DNA of 64,000 bases, taken from the NCBI GenBank assembly GCA_900316475.1, contig ONDA01000011.1, positions 1-64,000 of the forward strand. Reading direction: 5' to 3'. Source of the DNA: an uncultured Prevotellaceae bacterium (GTDB lineage: Bacteria > Bacteroidota > Bacteroidia > Bacteroidales > Bacteroidaceae). The translations under genes and the position numbers were made by a program. Below are positions 10,171 to 19,648 of this stretch, piece after piece (position 1 is the first letter of the stretch; the number at the start of each line of letters is the position of its first letter). A model generated the notes under the pieces. The model saw only the letters and a program-made list of their open reading frames with translations, was not told the DNA's origin and ran no database searches.

Positions 10171-10178
10171 CAAAGATA
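10171..10178 (-). promoter_or_regulatory. -7 element of the tyrosine phosphatase gene
   Basis: Minus-strand TATCTTTG is an exact consensus match 64 bases upstream of the phosphatase start. Confidence 0.55.
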
Positions 10179-10325
10179 CGAAGAAAATATGTAAAACGAG
10201 ATATTTTACATAAAAACATGGCCGCGACCTCTTACCTTTCATCTTTTTCCTCCTCATCCTCTTCCTTGCCGCAGGCATTTACAAAGAAAAACGAGTTTTC
10301 TTTTTGTATTTCGCTCGATTAATCG

Positions 10326-10333
10326 TAACTTTG
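10326..10333 (+). promoter_or_regulatory. -7 element of the sbcDC operon
   Basis: TAACTTTG matches TAnnTTTG 28 bases before the sbcD ATG at 10361. Confidence 0.6.
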
Positions 10334-10360
10334 CCAGCATCATTGCAAACTCATCAGTAT

Positions 10361-11602
10361 ATGAAGATATTACATACAAGCGACTGGCATCTTGGCCATA
10401 CGTTATACAACTATGACAGGACGGAAGAGCAACAGGCTATGCTTGAACAGATGGTCAGCATCGTAGAAGAACAGAAACCTGATGTGTTTCTGTTGTGCGG
10501 AGATGTTTATCATACACCACAGCCATCGGCTGCTGTACAAACCATGCTGTCTGACGGGCTTGTGAGAATCCATGAGGCAAACCCTCAGATGACAATAGTG
10601 ATGACTGCCGGTAACCACGATAGCGGTACAAAGCACGAGATATTCCAAACGCCCTGGAAAGCGCTGAAGGTGTATGCCATCGGTCAACTGGGCAAGGCTG
10701 CGAGTAAGCGAGAGCAGAACCATGCTCGCACGGAATCTGCCGAGCATGAGCAGGCTCGCCTGAAAGGCAAGGAAGACCTGGATGAGCATATTATCGAAGT
10801 GCTAGGAAAAGGCTGGATTGTTGCTATTCCGTATGCTAATGAACGTAATATTCCTGAAGGCTTCTTCCAGCAGTTGCTCGACAGGGTGGCAGATAGGAAT
10901 ACCGAGAATCTTCCTGTTGTGATGACAGCCCATACGACAGTTAAGGGCTGCGACTTTACGGGACATGACCATGCAACGGAATACATGGTAGGTGGTATCG
11001 ACTCACTGGAACTTGAAGAAATGGGGGAAGGCTATGACTATCTGGCTCTCGGACACATTCATCATGGGCAGTTTGTGCATAGCGGGAAACACAACGTACG
11101 ATACAGCGGCACCCCGCTGCCTGTCAGCTTCGACGAGAATTTCACTCACTCGGTGAGCATTGTGGAGATAGGCCGGCATGGAGAGAAACCGGCCGTGAAA
11201 GAGATTGAGATTCTGAATCCGCATCCTCTGGTGACGCTGCCCACTGACGGACTGGCTACGTGGGAAGAGGCGAAGGAACTGTTGAGCAAGTTTCCTGACG
11301 ATATTCCTGCCTATATACGCCTGAACGTGGAGATTGAGGACTTCCTGCCTGTGGGAGCCAACGATGAAGCCGCAAGCCTGACGAAGGGGAAACAATGTCG
11401 GTTTTGCTGTATCAATGCCAAGAGAAAGACTGTCAGCCAAAACGACGTCAAGGTACTGACCGTGCAGGAGTTCCAGTCGGAAAAGCCCATCGAGATTGCC
11501 AGACGTTATGCAGAATACGAGGGCATCAGTTTCGATGAGGAGATGCAGGCTATGTTTAATGAGGTCATGGATATGGTGGCCGAAGAATCACGTAATAGTT
11601 AA
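10361..11602 (+). CDS. sbcD: Exonuclease SbcCD, nuclease subunit SbcD
   Basis: This 413-residue Mre11-type nuclease starts MKILHTSDWHLGHTLY, which is the first metal-binding motif. GDVYH, AGNHD, TAHTTV and ALGHIHHGQ follow in the usual order for the calcineurin-like phosphoesterase core, then the SbcD C-terminal capping domain. With SbcC it opens DNA hairpins and trims protein-blocked ends. That role is pertinent here because the window is rich in long palindromes. The ATG at 10361 is chosen over the upstream frame because the motif begins there and the -7 element lies between. sbcC follows after 18 bases. Confidence 0.95.
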   Translation: MKILHTSDWHLGHTLYNYDRTEEQQAMLEQMVSIVEEQKPDVFLLCGDVYHTPQPSAAVQTMLSDGLVRIHEANPQMTIVMTAGNHDSGTKHEIFQTPWKALKVYAIGQLGKAASKREQNHARTESAEHEQARLKGKEDLDEHIIEVLGKGWIVAIPYANERNIPEGFFQQLLDRVADRNTENLPVVMTAHTTVKGCDFTGHDHATEYMVGGIDSLELEEMGEGYDYLALGHIHHGQFVHSGKHNVRYSGTPLPVSFDENFTHSVSIVEIGRHGEKPAVKEIEILNPHPLVTLPTDGLATWEEAKELLSKFPDDIPAYIRLNVEIEDFLPVGANDEAASLTKGKQCRFCCINAKRKTVSQNDVKVLTVQEFQSEKPIEIARRYAEYEGISFDEEMQAMFNEVMDMVAEESRNS

Positions 11603-11620
11603 ATAAGGAGGCCGGTCGCT

Positions 11621-14600
11621 ATGAAGCTACAGAAACTGACCATACACAATATCGCATCTATTGAGGATGCCGTCATTGACTTTGAGGCACAGCCATTGGC
11701 TGGCAGTGAGGTTTTCCTGATAACGGGTAAGACGGGTGCGGGCAAGTCAACAATCCTGGACGCTATCTGTCTGGCACTTTTTGCTGACACGCCAAGGCTG
11801 GAAAACACGCAGATGCAAGGGAAAACCAAGGATGTGGATAACAAGTTGGAATTAGACGACACCCGCCAGCTGATGCGCAGAAATACTGGAGAAGCGTATG
11901 TGACGCTGACCTTTACTGGCAGCAATGGCGTTCACTATGAAGCGCTGTGGAAGGTGTGGCGTTCCAGGAACAAACCCACAGGTAATCTGCAGGGGAAATC
12001 ATGGAGCCTGAAGAATCTCGATACTGGCTACACCATTGATAAGGACGTTCAAATCAGGGCTGAGATGAAGGCTGCCATTGGTCTCGACTTCAACCAGTTC
12101 TGCCGTACCACGTTGCTGGCCCAGGGAGAATTTACCAAGTTCCTAAACAGTAAGGATGACGAAAAAGCTGCTATCCTGGAGAAGATAACCGGCGTGGATA
12201 TCTATGCGAAGGTCGGTAAGAAGGTCTTTGAGGTGACTGGCCAGAAGGAACAGTTGTGGAAAGAGGCCAGGCAGCAGGTGGAGGGTATTCGCACGCTCTC
12301 AGATGATGAGGTTGCAGCCAAAAAGGAAGAGATGGCTGGTATGGACGCACAGTATAAAGCCCTCAAGGATGCTGTCGATGCTGACAAAGCTAAACGCCAG
12401 TGGATGAAAACCGATGAGGAATTGACAAAGGCAATCGTCACAGCTACAGAAGAGCACAAAAAGGCTCAGGCTGTAGTGGACGGTGACGATTTCAGGGCGA
12501 AGGAGCTGTTGGTCAGGCAATGGAACACCACCATTGATGCCCGCAACTGGTTGACAGCGAAGAAAGGTGCCGAAAGCAGCAAGGTGCAACAGCAGAAGGC
12601 ACTGACGGCATTGGAATCGGGTTATGCTGGTGTGCTTGGCGGGTATGCTTTTGCAGAACAGGAGAAACAACAGACGGAGGCGGACATCAAGGCCATAACA
12701 GCCCTCATGGAGCGTGACAAGGACAAGCACAAGGTTTATGAGAATGCCCAAACTATTGCTGGCTTTATGAGCACAATAGCTGATGGCCGGAAGAAGATTG
12801 AGGCGAGCCAAACGGCTATCGCTAACGAAAACAAGACCCTGACGGAAGAACTGAAACCAGCATTGGACAAGGCCCAAGAGGTGTTGAAAGAGACACAGGA
12901 GACCTATAGAAAACAGGAGGCAGAGATAAACGAACAGGAAAAAGCTCTTGTTGCACTCAATCTTGGTGGGTTGCGTACACAGCGTGACAAGCACAAAGAA
13001 CTGATCCAAAACATTGGTATCGCTTTCGACCGTATAGAGTTGCTGGACAAAGAGAGGAAACGCAAACAAGAAACTTCAGCTTCTCTTGAAGGAACCCGTG
13101 TCGAGATAGAGAAGAAGCAGAAAGCCTCGGAGCTCATGGAACCACAAATCCACGATGCGAAGGTCAAGATGGATACCTGTAAGGAGATGCTTGATAAGCA
13201 GCGTGACACCATCGACAAGTTTGCCAAGACATTGCGCCAGAAACTACATATAGGTGACATCTGCCCCGTTTGCCGACAGGAAATCAAGAGCGAACTGCCT
13301 CATGAAGATGAACTGGCCAAACTTGTTGGTGGCCTGAGTGACGCCTTCAATGAAGCAGAATCAGCGTACAAGAAACTGGTAGATGAGAGAAACAGGTTGG
13401 AGGCCGAGGTAAAGGCGGTAATAAAGAAGTATAAGACAGACAAAGAGGCTTTTGACAAAGACAAGTCTGTTGAGAACGCCGAACAGAAAGTTGTGGCTGC
13501 ATGTAAGGCTTGTGACATTGGTGAGTATGACGATGCTACTATTGCAGCCTTAGGCCAACTGAAAGAAAAGACAGTAGTTGCATTAAAGGAAGTGGAAGCC
13601 AAAATTACTGAAGGTGAGGGTAGGGACATGGCCATCAAGAAGCAGCGGAAAGTGCTTGATAAGTTCAGGGTGGAGTGCATAGAGCAAAAAACGAAAGATG
13701 CTCAGATTGCCGAAAAGGCCATCAACGACTGTAAAGGAAGGATTTCTACTCACGAGGAACTGTTGAAAACCAAAAAGGAAGACGTGTCCAAAGCGGAAGA
13801 GAATGCAGCATCGCTCATTGTTGGCCAGTGGCCTGTCGACTGGAAGGAGAAACCGGAAGAGTTCGCTGAACTGTTGAAGGGACAGGCAGAAACCTATCAG
13901 AAGAACGTCAAGCGGAGTCAGACACTAGCAAACAGTCATACTGAAATGGCTAACAGCTGTAAGATGGTGAAGGATGTCATTGATGAAATCGTACAGTTAA
14001 TGCCAGCTTGGAAAGGGCTTACGGCATTGGACAAGACAAGACAGACAGACCTTTTGAAGAAAGCCAATGACGTAAAGAGCAAGGCATCGACAGCGCTTGC
14101 CGGACTGCAGCAGGCAGAAGAGACGGCTAAAGTAAACGGTCGGCAACTGGATTGCTTTCTTGATGACCACGAGAATATCAGCATCGAAAGGCTAAATGCC
14201 CTAAATGACTATACTGCAACCCAAATCGGCGAGGTTAACACACTGCTCGATACGGACAGGAAAAAAGTACTGACCAATAAAACGCTGATGGATGAAGCTG
14301 TCAGGAAACAGAATGAGCATCTGAAAGAAAAACCTGAACTGCAAGAAGGTGACACTATTGAAACGCTGGATGCTCATATCAAGGAACAGGAGCCTAAGCT
14401 GATTGAGATTGCGGAGAAAAAGGGCGCCATCAGTCAGGAATTGAAAGCCGATGAAGAGAATAAGAAAAGCCGAGGTAAACTCATAGAAGAAGTAGAAAAG
14501 AGATCGGCGGAGTATCAGAAGTGGTCACGCATGAACCAGCTCATTGGTTGCGCCACGGGCAATAAGTTCAGGAAGATAGCCCAAAGTTATGTTCTGACCA

Positions 14601-15043
14601 GCCTGATTCATTCGGCCAACAGCTATATGAAGACGCTGACAGACCGATATACGCTGAAAGTGGCACCCGGCACATTTGTCATCTCACTCGAAGATGCCTA
14701 CCAGGGCTATGTCAGCCGCGCTGCCAGTACCATTTCGGGTGGTGAGAGTTTCCTTGTGTCGCTATCGCTGGCCTTGGCACTTAGTGACATCGGTCAACAG
14801 TTGGCGGTAGACACGCTGTTTATCGACGAGGGCTTTGGTACGCTCAGTGGCGAGCCCTTACAGAATGCCATCAGTACATTGCGCTCACTGCATACCAAAT
14901 CTGGCCGGCATGTGGGAATTATCAGTCATGTGGAAGAGCTGCAGGAACGCATCCCCATCCAGATTCAGGTGATACAGGAAGGCAATAATTCGAGCAGTAA
15001 AGTGAAAATCATCCCGGAAGTTCCACGAATAGAAACGACATGA
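11621..15043 (+). CDS. sbcC: Exonuclease SbcCD, ATPase subunit SbcC
   Basis: The 1140-residue SMC-like protein has Walker A TGKTGAGKST near residue 37, two long charged coiled-coil arms and a zinc hook CPVC at residues 548-551. The ABC signature SGGESFLVSLSLALALSD and Walker B TLFIDEGFG are near residues 1045-1070. Together with SbcD it forms the Mre11-Rad50-like complex that cleaves hairpins and long palindromes. The gene is intact and directly follows sbcD. Confidence 0.96.
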   Translation: MKLQKLTIHNIASIEDAVIDFEAQPLAGSEVFLITGKTGAGKSTILDAICLALFADTPRLENTQMQGKTKDVDNKLELDDTRQLMRRNTGEAYVTLTFTGSNGVHYEALWKVWRSRNKPTGNLQGKSWSLKNLDTGYTIDKDVQIRAEMKAAIGLDFNQFCRTTLLAQGEFTKFLNSKDDEKAAILEKITGVDIYAKVGKKVFEVTGQKEQLWKEARQQVEGIRTLSDDEVAAKKEEMAGMDAQYKALKDAVDADKAKRQWMKTDEELTKAIVTATEEHKKAQAVVDGDDFRAKELLVRQWNTTIDARNWLTAKKGAESSKVQQQKALTALESGYAGVLGGYAFAEQEKQQTEADIKAITALMERDKDKHKVYENAQTIAGFMSTIADGRKKIEASQTAIANENKTLTEELKPALDKAQEVLKETQETYRKQEAEINEQEKALVALNLGGLRTQRDKHKELIQNIGIAFDRIELLDKERKRKQETSASLEGTRVEIEKKQKASELMEPQIHDAKVKMDTCKEMLDKQRDTIDKFAKTLRQKLHIGDICPVCRQEIKSELPHEDELAKLVGGLSDAFNEAESAYKKLVDERNRLEAEVKAVIKKYKTDKEAFDKDKSVENAEQKVVAACKACDIGEYDDATIAALGQLKEKTVVALKEVEAKITEGEGRDMAIKKQRKVLDKFRVECIEQKTKDAQIAEKAINDCKGRISTHEELLKTKKEDVSKAEENAASLIVGQWPVDWKEKPEEFAELLKGQAETYQKNVKRSQTLANSHTEMANSCKMVKDVIDEIVQLMPAWKGLTALDKTRQTDLLKKANDVKSKASTALAGLQQAEETAKVNGRQLDCFLDDHENISIERLNALNDYTATQIGEVNTLLDTDRKKVLTNKTLMDEAVRKQNEHLKEKPELQEGDTIETLDAHIKEQEPKLIEIAEKKGAISQELKADEENKKSRGKLIEEVEKRSAEYQKWSRMNQLIGCATGNKFRKIAQSYVLTSLIHSANSYMKTLTDRYTLKVAPGTFVISLEDAYQGYVSRAASTISGGESFLVSLSLALALSDIGQQLAVDTLFIDEGFGTLSGEPLQNAISTLRSLHTKSGRHVGIISHVEELQERIPIQIQVIQEGNNSSSKVKIIPEVPRIETT

Positions 15044-15138
15044 AGGATTGATACAAGGATTGTTGTGAAAATTGTACTTTTCTTCATAAACTTTCCTAAT
15101 AGTCGCTGCTAAATTAGCGATAATTCAGCAATTATCAG

Positions 15139-15146
15139 TATATTTG
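15139..15146 (+). promoter_or_regulatory. -7 element of the flavodoxin-like gene
   Basis: TATATTTG matches TAnnTTTG 44 bases before the ATG at 15190. Confidence 0.5.
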
Positions 15147-15189
15147 TGCTCAGATTTAAGCGTTTTTAGAGGATTACTAAATATTTACG

Positions 15190-15708
15190 ATGATGAAGAT
15201 TCTGATTTTACAAGCTTCGCCACGTGCGAAGGGCAACACCGCTTGGATGGCAGATGTGTTCAAGAACGCTGCCGAGGCAGCAGGTCATGAGGTAACACTG
15301 GTGAACGTATCGAAGAAAAAGATTGCCGGCTGTCTGGCCTGTGAGTACTGCCACAACAAAGGCAATGGTGCCTGCATCCAGAAAGACGACATGCAGGAAC
15401 TCTATCCTTTGATGAACGAGGCAGAGGTGTTGGTGTTGGCTGCGCCCATCTACTATTTCACGCTCTGCGCCCAGATTCAGGCTCCCATCCAACGTATGTA
15501 CTGCGTCAACAAGCCTGCCAAGGTGAAGAAAATGGCGTTGCTGATGTCATCCTATTCGCCTGGAGTCTATGACGGTGCCACCGCTGAGTTCCGTGACATC
15601 TGCAACTACTGGAGCGTTGAGAACATGGGGGCTGTCACTGCCAAGATTGACGAGCAGAAGACGGAGGAAACCAAGCAGAAAGTGGCAGCTCTGGTCGGCA
15701 AGCTGTAA
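15190..15708 (+). CDS. Flavodoxin-fold NAD(P)H-dependent oxidoreductase
   Basis: The 172-residue protein opens MMKILILQASPRAKGNTAWM, the FMN-phosphate binding loop of the NADPH-dependent FMN reductase / iron-sulfur flavoprotein group. A cysteine cluster CLACEYCHNKGNGAC lies around residues 54-68, and the flavin-contacting segment LAAPIYYFTLCAQ near 94-106. It likely binds FMN and perhaps uses the cysteines for redox or metal binding. Its stop codon overlaps the next start in a TAATG junction, so it is coupled to the TIGR04076 gene. Confidence 0.85.
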   Translation: MMKILILQASPRAKGNTAWMADVFKNAAEAAGHEVTLVNVSKKKIAGCLACEYCHNKGNGACIQKDDMQELYPLMNEAEVLVLAAPIYYFTLCAQIQAPIQRMYCVNKPAKVKKMALLMSSYSPGVYDGATAEFRDICNYWSVENMGAVTAKIDEQKTEETKQKVAALVGKL

Positions 15709-16013
15709 TGAATAAAGTTCGTATCACCGCCATTCGCCAGACGGTCTATCCCGACCTGATGGAAAAGTACGAGAATCCCATTGAGCATACCTGTGACGTT
15801 ACCACTGGTATGCAATGGGTTTCTGTTGGTGGTCAGCGTCCTGAAGGAATGTGCCCATCAGCATGGGAATCCATGAGGCCGTTTGTGGAGTCTCTGGCCA
15901 AGGGCGAAGGCAACTTCTTCGACGGCTGGATGCAGAACCCGATGAGTGCCATGATTAGCTGCAATGACGGTTTTCGTCCATTCAGTTTCTATGTTGAAGT
16001 GATTAACGACTAA
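15708..16013 (+). CDS. TIGR04076-family small protein
   Basis: The 101-residue protein fits the uncharacterised TIGR04076 family in length and in the pattern W..M.PF...L..G......W.......ISCNDG.RP. It has cysteines at CDVT, MCPS and ISCND. The family has no assigned biochemical role but often sits beside flavin or iron-sulfur oxidoreductases, as here, where it overlaps the flavodoxin-like gene by one base. A partnership in a redox step is inference only. Confidence 0.8.
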   Translation: MNKVRITAIRQTVYPDLMEKYENPIEHTCDVTTGMQWVSVGGQRPEGMCPSAWESMRPFVESLAKGEGNFFDGWMQNPMSAMISCNDGFRPFSFYVEVIND

Positions 16014-16155
16014 CATTTTGACTGAAACTTAATCTGTGAGTTGACAATAGGACTACTCCGGGTAGTTGCCTTCGATGAGGTCTTCCTGCAGTTGCAGAAC
16101 AATTTGTTCGTCCGGTACGGCATCAAACTGGTTGGTAAGAATAAACATTATGACA

Positions 16156-17172
16156 ATGGATAAAAGATACGTATCGGTTAGGATACTTGCTTTCTTTCTC
16201 GTTTGTGGACTACCATTGCTGGCATCGTGCAGCAAGGACGATACGAATGACGAACAGCCACCGCAGAAGGTTACACGATGGGAGTGTATCCTGTTTGGCT
16301 CGTATCCTGCCAACGAGGTGGTCAGCGGCAGTTATAATGCTGTAGATGATTATGCTCTGGTTGAAGGCGACGTGATAACCGATGCTGTGCTGTATAGCCA
16401 ACTGCAGCAGGCAGAGTGGACGGCCGACGACACGGAGATTGACGGCAAGCGCTACCACAGACTGAACGGGGCAGGGGCCGTTTCCTGTTCCACGAATCGC
16501 GAACAGCACTACCGATGGACCGACACCAAAGCCTGGCACTACTTCGCATATGCTCCCATCAAGTGGCGCATACTGAAACAGACGGGCGATAAAGCAGTGT
16601 TGCTGGCCGACCGCATGCCCGACACCAGCCCTTTTAACGAGAGCTACAATGACACCAGTTGGAGCAACTGCAGCCTGCGTCGATGGCTGAACAGAGAGTT
16701 CTTAAGCCGGGCCTTCACGGAACAGGAAAGAAGCGCCATCAAGGAGACGGATGTTAAGAATGCACCCAACTATTATTTCGGTACCGACTGTGGCCCTGAC
16801 ACCAAGGATTGTGTGTTCGTGCTCTCGGAAAGCGAGACGTTCTCATCGCCACTAGCCATTGAATATGGCTTCAGTAACAGCGACAGTGGCAACGATCCAG
16901 CCCGCCGGTTCCGCTCTACGCTCTATGCCAAGTGCCGTGGGGCATGGTGGTCGCCTGTAGACGGATATCGAGGCACCTCTTTCTGGTTCATGCGTTCCGT
17001 TGGTTACACAAAGGCCAACGTCGTCTATGTTGGTGAATCGGGTGACACTTATAACCGAGGCATTGTGGTTACCTGCAACGATGCAGCCGTGCTGCCTGCC
17101 ATCACCATCGACCTGTCGAAAGCCGACTATCAGCCTACGGACCCCGTTTATTCTACCGATATTATCCAGTAA
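16156..17172 (+). CDS. DUF6273-type lipoprotein, paralogue 1
   Basis: MDKRYVSVRILAFFLVCG ends in the lipobox LASC, predicting a lipoprotein. The body carries the DUF6273 hallmark W..CSLRRWLNREFLSRAF..QERSAI, followed by SFWFMRS, a fold related to sulfatase-modifying/lectin-like modules. It begins with a WECILFGSYP.NEV segment typical of the family ('FGSYPQ'). No function is known. The start could also be two codons earlier (ATG 16150). The next gene is a close paralogue six bases downstream, indicating a tandem duplication. Confidence 0.8.
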   Translation: MDKRYVSVRILAFFLVCGLPLLASCSKDDTNDEQPPQKVTRWECILFGSYPANEVVSGSYNAVDDYALVEGDVITDAVLYSQLQQAEWTADDTEIDGKRYHRLNGAGAVSCSTNREQHYRWTDTKAWHYFAYAPIKWRILKQTGDKAVLLADRMPDTSPFNESYNDTSWSNCSLRRWLNREFLSRAFTEQERSAIKETDVKNAPNYYFGTDCGPDTKDCVFVLSESETFSSPLAIEYGFSNSDSGNDPARRFRSTLYAKCRGAWWSPVDGYRGTSFWFMRSVGYTKANVVYVGESGDTYNRGIVVTCNDAAVLPAITIDLSKADYQPTDPVYSTDIIQ

Positions 17173-17178
17173 TAAGTT

Positions 17179-18267
17179 ATGGACAGAAAACCTAGAACAT
17201 ACATATGCCTGCTATGGCTTCTGATTTTTGGAGCTGTAACGACGTCGTGTAGCAATGATGACGATGATGGCAGCATAACGCCCAGTAGCGAGGAACGATA
17301 TACGGGTGATACCTATCAAGACCTGCATAGTCCCTGGGTGAAGGATCCCGGCCAGAAGACTCATGTGACACGCTGGGAATGCGTCTTTTTTGGCTCGTAT
17401 CCCACCAACGAGGTGGTCAGCGGAAGTTTCAATGCCGTGGACGATTATGCGCTGGCCGATGGTGACGTGATAACAGATGCCTCACTGTACAACAAACTGC
17501 AGCAGGCAGAGTGGACGGACGATGACACGGAGATTGACGGCAAGCGCTATCGCAGACTGAACGGGGCAGGAGCCGTTACCTGTTCCACGAATCGCGAACA
17601 GCACTACCGATGGACCGACACAGAAGCCTGGCACTACTTCGCATACGCTCCCATCAAGTGGCGCATCCTGAAAATCAGCGGTACCAAGGCCGTGTTGCTG
17701 GCCGACCGCATGCCCGACACCTGCCCCTTCCACGACAAAGACGAGGATGTGAACTGGAGTGGTTGCCACTTGCGCCAATGGCTCAACAGCGACTTTCTAC
17801 ATCGTGCCTTTTCCGAGACGGAGCGCAACGCCATCGAAACGACCAGCGTGGAAAATGCGCCAAACTCCTCGTACGGCACCAACTGCGGACCTGACACACA
17901 GGATCGCATCTTCATTCTTTCCAACAAGGAGGTGTTTGCCTCCCCACTGGCTACGGACTATGGCTTCTATGCAGGCAGTGGTATCGACGACGCTGCCCGC
18001 CGTTTCCGTTCAACGCTGTATGCAAAGTGCCGAGGAGCCTGGTGGTCGTCGGTCACGGGCTATCGCGGCAACTCCTTCTGGTTTATGCGAACTAACGGCT
18101 ATACGCCCAGTAACATTACTTATATCTGCGACTTCGGCTATCTTTATAATCAAGGTACAGCAGTCACTTGTGATGATGCCGCCATATTGCCTGCCCTAAC
18201 TATCGACCTCACGAAGGCCTCTTGGACAGTTGCCACACCTGTCAAGTCAACAGACATCGTACGGTAA
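17179..18267 (+). CDS. DUF6273-type lipoprotein, paralogue 2
   Basis: The 362-residue protein has the lipobox TTSC after MDRKPRTYICLLWLLIFG and then an acidic linker SNDDDD. It next has about 20 residues absent from paralogue 1 and the same DUF6273 body. Long blocks such as the segment around NREQHYRWTDTEAWHYFAYA are nearly identical to the first copy. Divergence is greatest near the C-terminal display-like region (NITYICDFGYLYNQG versus NVVYVGESGDTYNRG). This suggests duplication followed by change in the exposed part. Function unknown; likely surface or periplasmic. Confidence 0.8.
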   Translation: MDRKPRTYICLLWLLIFGAVTTSCSNDDDDGSITPSSEERYTGDTYQDLHSPWVKDPGQKTHVTRWECVFFGSYPTNEVVSGSFNAVDDYALADGDVITDASLYNKLQQAEWTDDDTEIDGKRYRRLNGAGAVTCSTNREQHYRWTDTEAWHYFAYAPIKWRILKISGTKAVLLADRMPDTCPFHDKDEDVNWSGCHLRQWLNSDFLHRAFSETERNAIETTSVENAPNSSYGTNCGPDTQDRIFILSNKEVFASPLATDYGFYAGSGIDDAARRFRSTLYAKCRGAWWSSVTGYRGNSFWFMRTNGYTPSNITYICDFGYLYNQGTAVTCDDAAILPALTIDLTKASWTVATPVKSTDIVR

Positions 18268-18536
18268 GCGTCGGAAATCACAGGGATGGTTCCGGTGGCA
18301 CTTTGTTAGAGGATAATTGTGAGATAGGGAAAAATGTTACTAAATTTGCAGCGTCATCAAAATCGGACGCAAAAGAACAACAAAAAAATAACTAAACAGG
18401 TTTTTTGCAGTAGAAAGTGCTTTTTTTAACATTTCACGGACTTACAAAAGGCTAAAAAAATAGAGGTAAAGGAAGGTTTCAGCAGGGCGAATTGTTAATT
18501 AACGTGATATTTTTCGTTTTGTTTCGGGAAAATGAG
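18268..18536 (+). other. Intergenic spacer with an orphan promoter-like site
   Basis: No protein gene is visible. TAAATTTG at 18341-18348 matches the -7 consensus but no ORF follows before the next promoter at 18537. A weak stem-loop (GCAG/GTGC around 18405-18420) ending in seven Ts lies downstream, so a short non-coding transcript of roughly 70 bases is conceivable. The spacer also marks the change from core genes to the defence island. Confidence 0.3.
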
Positions 18537-18544
18537 TAACTTTG
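18537..18544 (+). promoter_or_regulatory. -7 element of the ATPase/TOPRIM pair
   Basis: TAACTTTG is an exact match, 27 bases before the ATG at 18572, with a T-rich TTTTG about 20 bases upstream as a possible -33 element. Confidence 0.6.
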
Positions 18545-18571
18545 CAAGATAAAGTATACATAACTATAGAC

Positions 18572-19648
18572 ATGGAAGGTTTTAAGAATATTGAAATATG
18601 GAATTTCAGGGGTATTGACCATCTGGAAATTGATGATTTTTCCAGGGTGAATGTCTTTTTAGGGCAGAATAGCTCTGGTAAGAGTTCGGTACTTGAGTGT
18701 CTTTTATTGATGATGGGGATGTCCAACCCAGACCTGCCTCAGACCATCAATTCTATCAGGTCTCGCAATTATATCAGTTTTGCAGACTTGGGCTATATGT
18801 TCCATAATTATGACTTAAAGGTAAAACCAGAGATTTCTTCCGAATTGTTTGACAATACCAAACGTCACTTGTCTTTAGAGTTGACTTATGTTTTTGACGG
18901 GCAGTCACAGCCGGATTTGCAAAACGGGCAGATACCTACCTCAGAAACAAAGACCTTTCTGAATACGCTAAAGATGCTCTTCGATGTTGAATCCGGTCAG
19001 CAAAAGAGCACTCACGAGTGCAGCTTGACGGTCAATCAGCAAGGATTGATATCTGGCAAGAAACTGGCAGAAGGATATTTAGAAAAGAACAGCGTGGCTC
19101 TCCTTCCTGCTGATTTGGCTGCTGGCAATCCAGCCAATGACTTGGTTGAATTGATAAAGCGCAGACTAAAAGATACCGTAACAGAGCGATTGAAGAACTT
19201 TGATAGTCGTATCACCACATTGGAGATCCTGAATAATGTCGCATACGTAGGCTTGGAAGGTATCGATCAACTTATGGCAGTCAATATGCAAGGTGATGGT
19301 CTTCGCCGCTATCTGAACATTGTGGCTGCATCTGCCAATCCCATGAACAATATACTTCTGATAGATGAGATTGAAAATGGCTTGCACTATTCTGCCTACA
19401 AGAAACTGTGGGAAGCCATCTTTGCGCTGGCAATCACTACAAACAAGCAGGTGTTCATTACTACTCATAGCAAGGAAACACTAAGCCGTTTGAATGAAAT
19501 GCTGGAAGAGCATCCAGAGTATCAACAAATGATGCGGTTATATACACTTGCTAAGACTCCCATAAAAGGACATCAGGCCTACAAATACTCCTTTGAAGGC
19601 CTGAGCGGAGCATGCGAAAATGATGTTGAACTAAGAGGGCTGGTGTGA
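18572..19648 (+). CDS. ABC-type AAA ATPase of a two-gene defence-like pair
   Basis: The 358-residue protein has the AAA_15/AAA_21 layout: an N-terminal strand set (IEIWNFRGIDHLEI), Walker A GQNSSGKSS near residue 30, DGLRRYLNIV and Walker B ILLIDEIENGLH near 265. The switch histidine is in VFITTHSKE. This is the OLD/RecF-like ATPase type used in Gabija, PARIS, retron and Septu systems. The TGA stop overlaps the ATG of a TOPRIM-like gene, so the two proteins are made together. The architecture recalls PARIS (ATPase plus separate TOPRIM effector); the assignment to that family is inference. Confidence 0.8.
   Translation: MEGFKNIEIWNFRGIDHLEIDDFSRVNVFLGQNSSGKSSVLECLLLMMGMSNPDLPQTINSIRSRNYISFADLGYMFHNYDLKVKPEISSELFDNTKRHLSLELTYVFDGQSQPDLQNGQIPTSETKTFLNTLKMLFDVESGQQKSTHECSLTVNQQGLISGKKLAEGYLEKNSVALLPADLAAGNPANDLVELIKRRLKDTVTERLKNFDSRITTLEILNNVAYVGLEGIDQLMAVNMQGDGLRRYLNIVAASANPMNNILLIDEIENGLHYSAYKKLWEAIFALAITTNKQVFITTHSKETLSRLNEMLEEHPEYQQMMRLYTLAKTPIKGHQAYKYSFEGLSGACENDVELRGLV

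Noticed and set aside
16053-16145. Minus-strand C-terminal remnant (NQFDAVPDEQIVLQLQEDLI..) before the first DUF6273 gene
   Set aside because: The residues look protein-like but no family, start or conserved motif can be assigned, so it was not listed as a feature.
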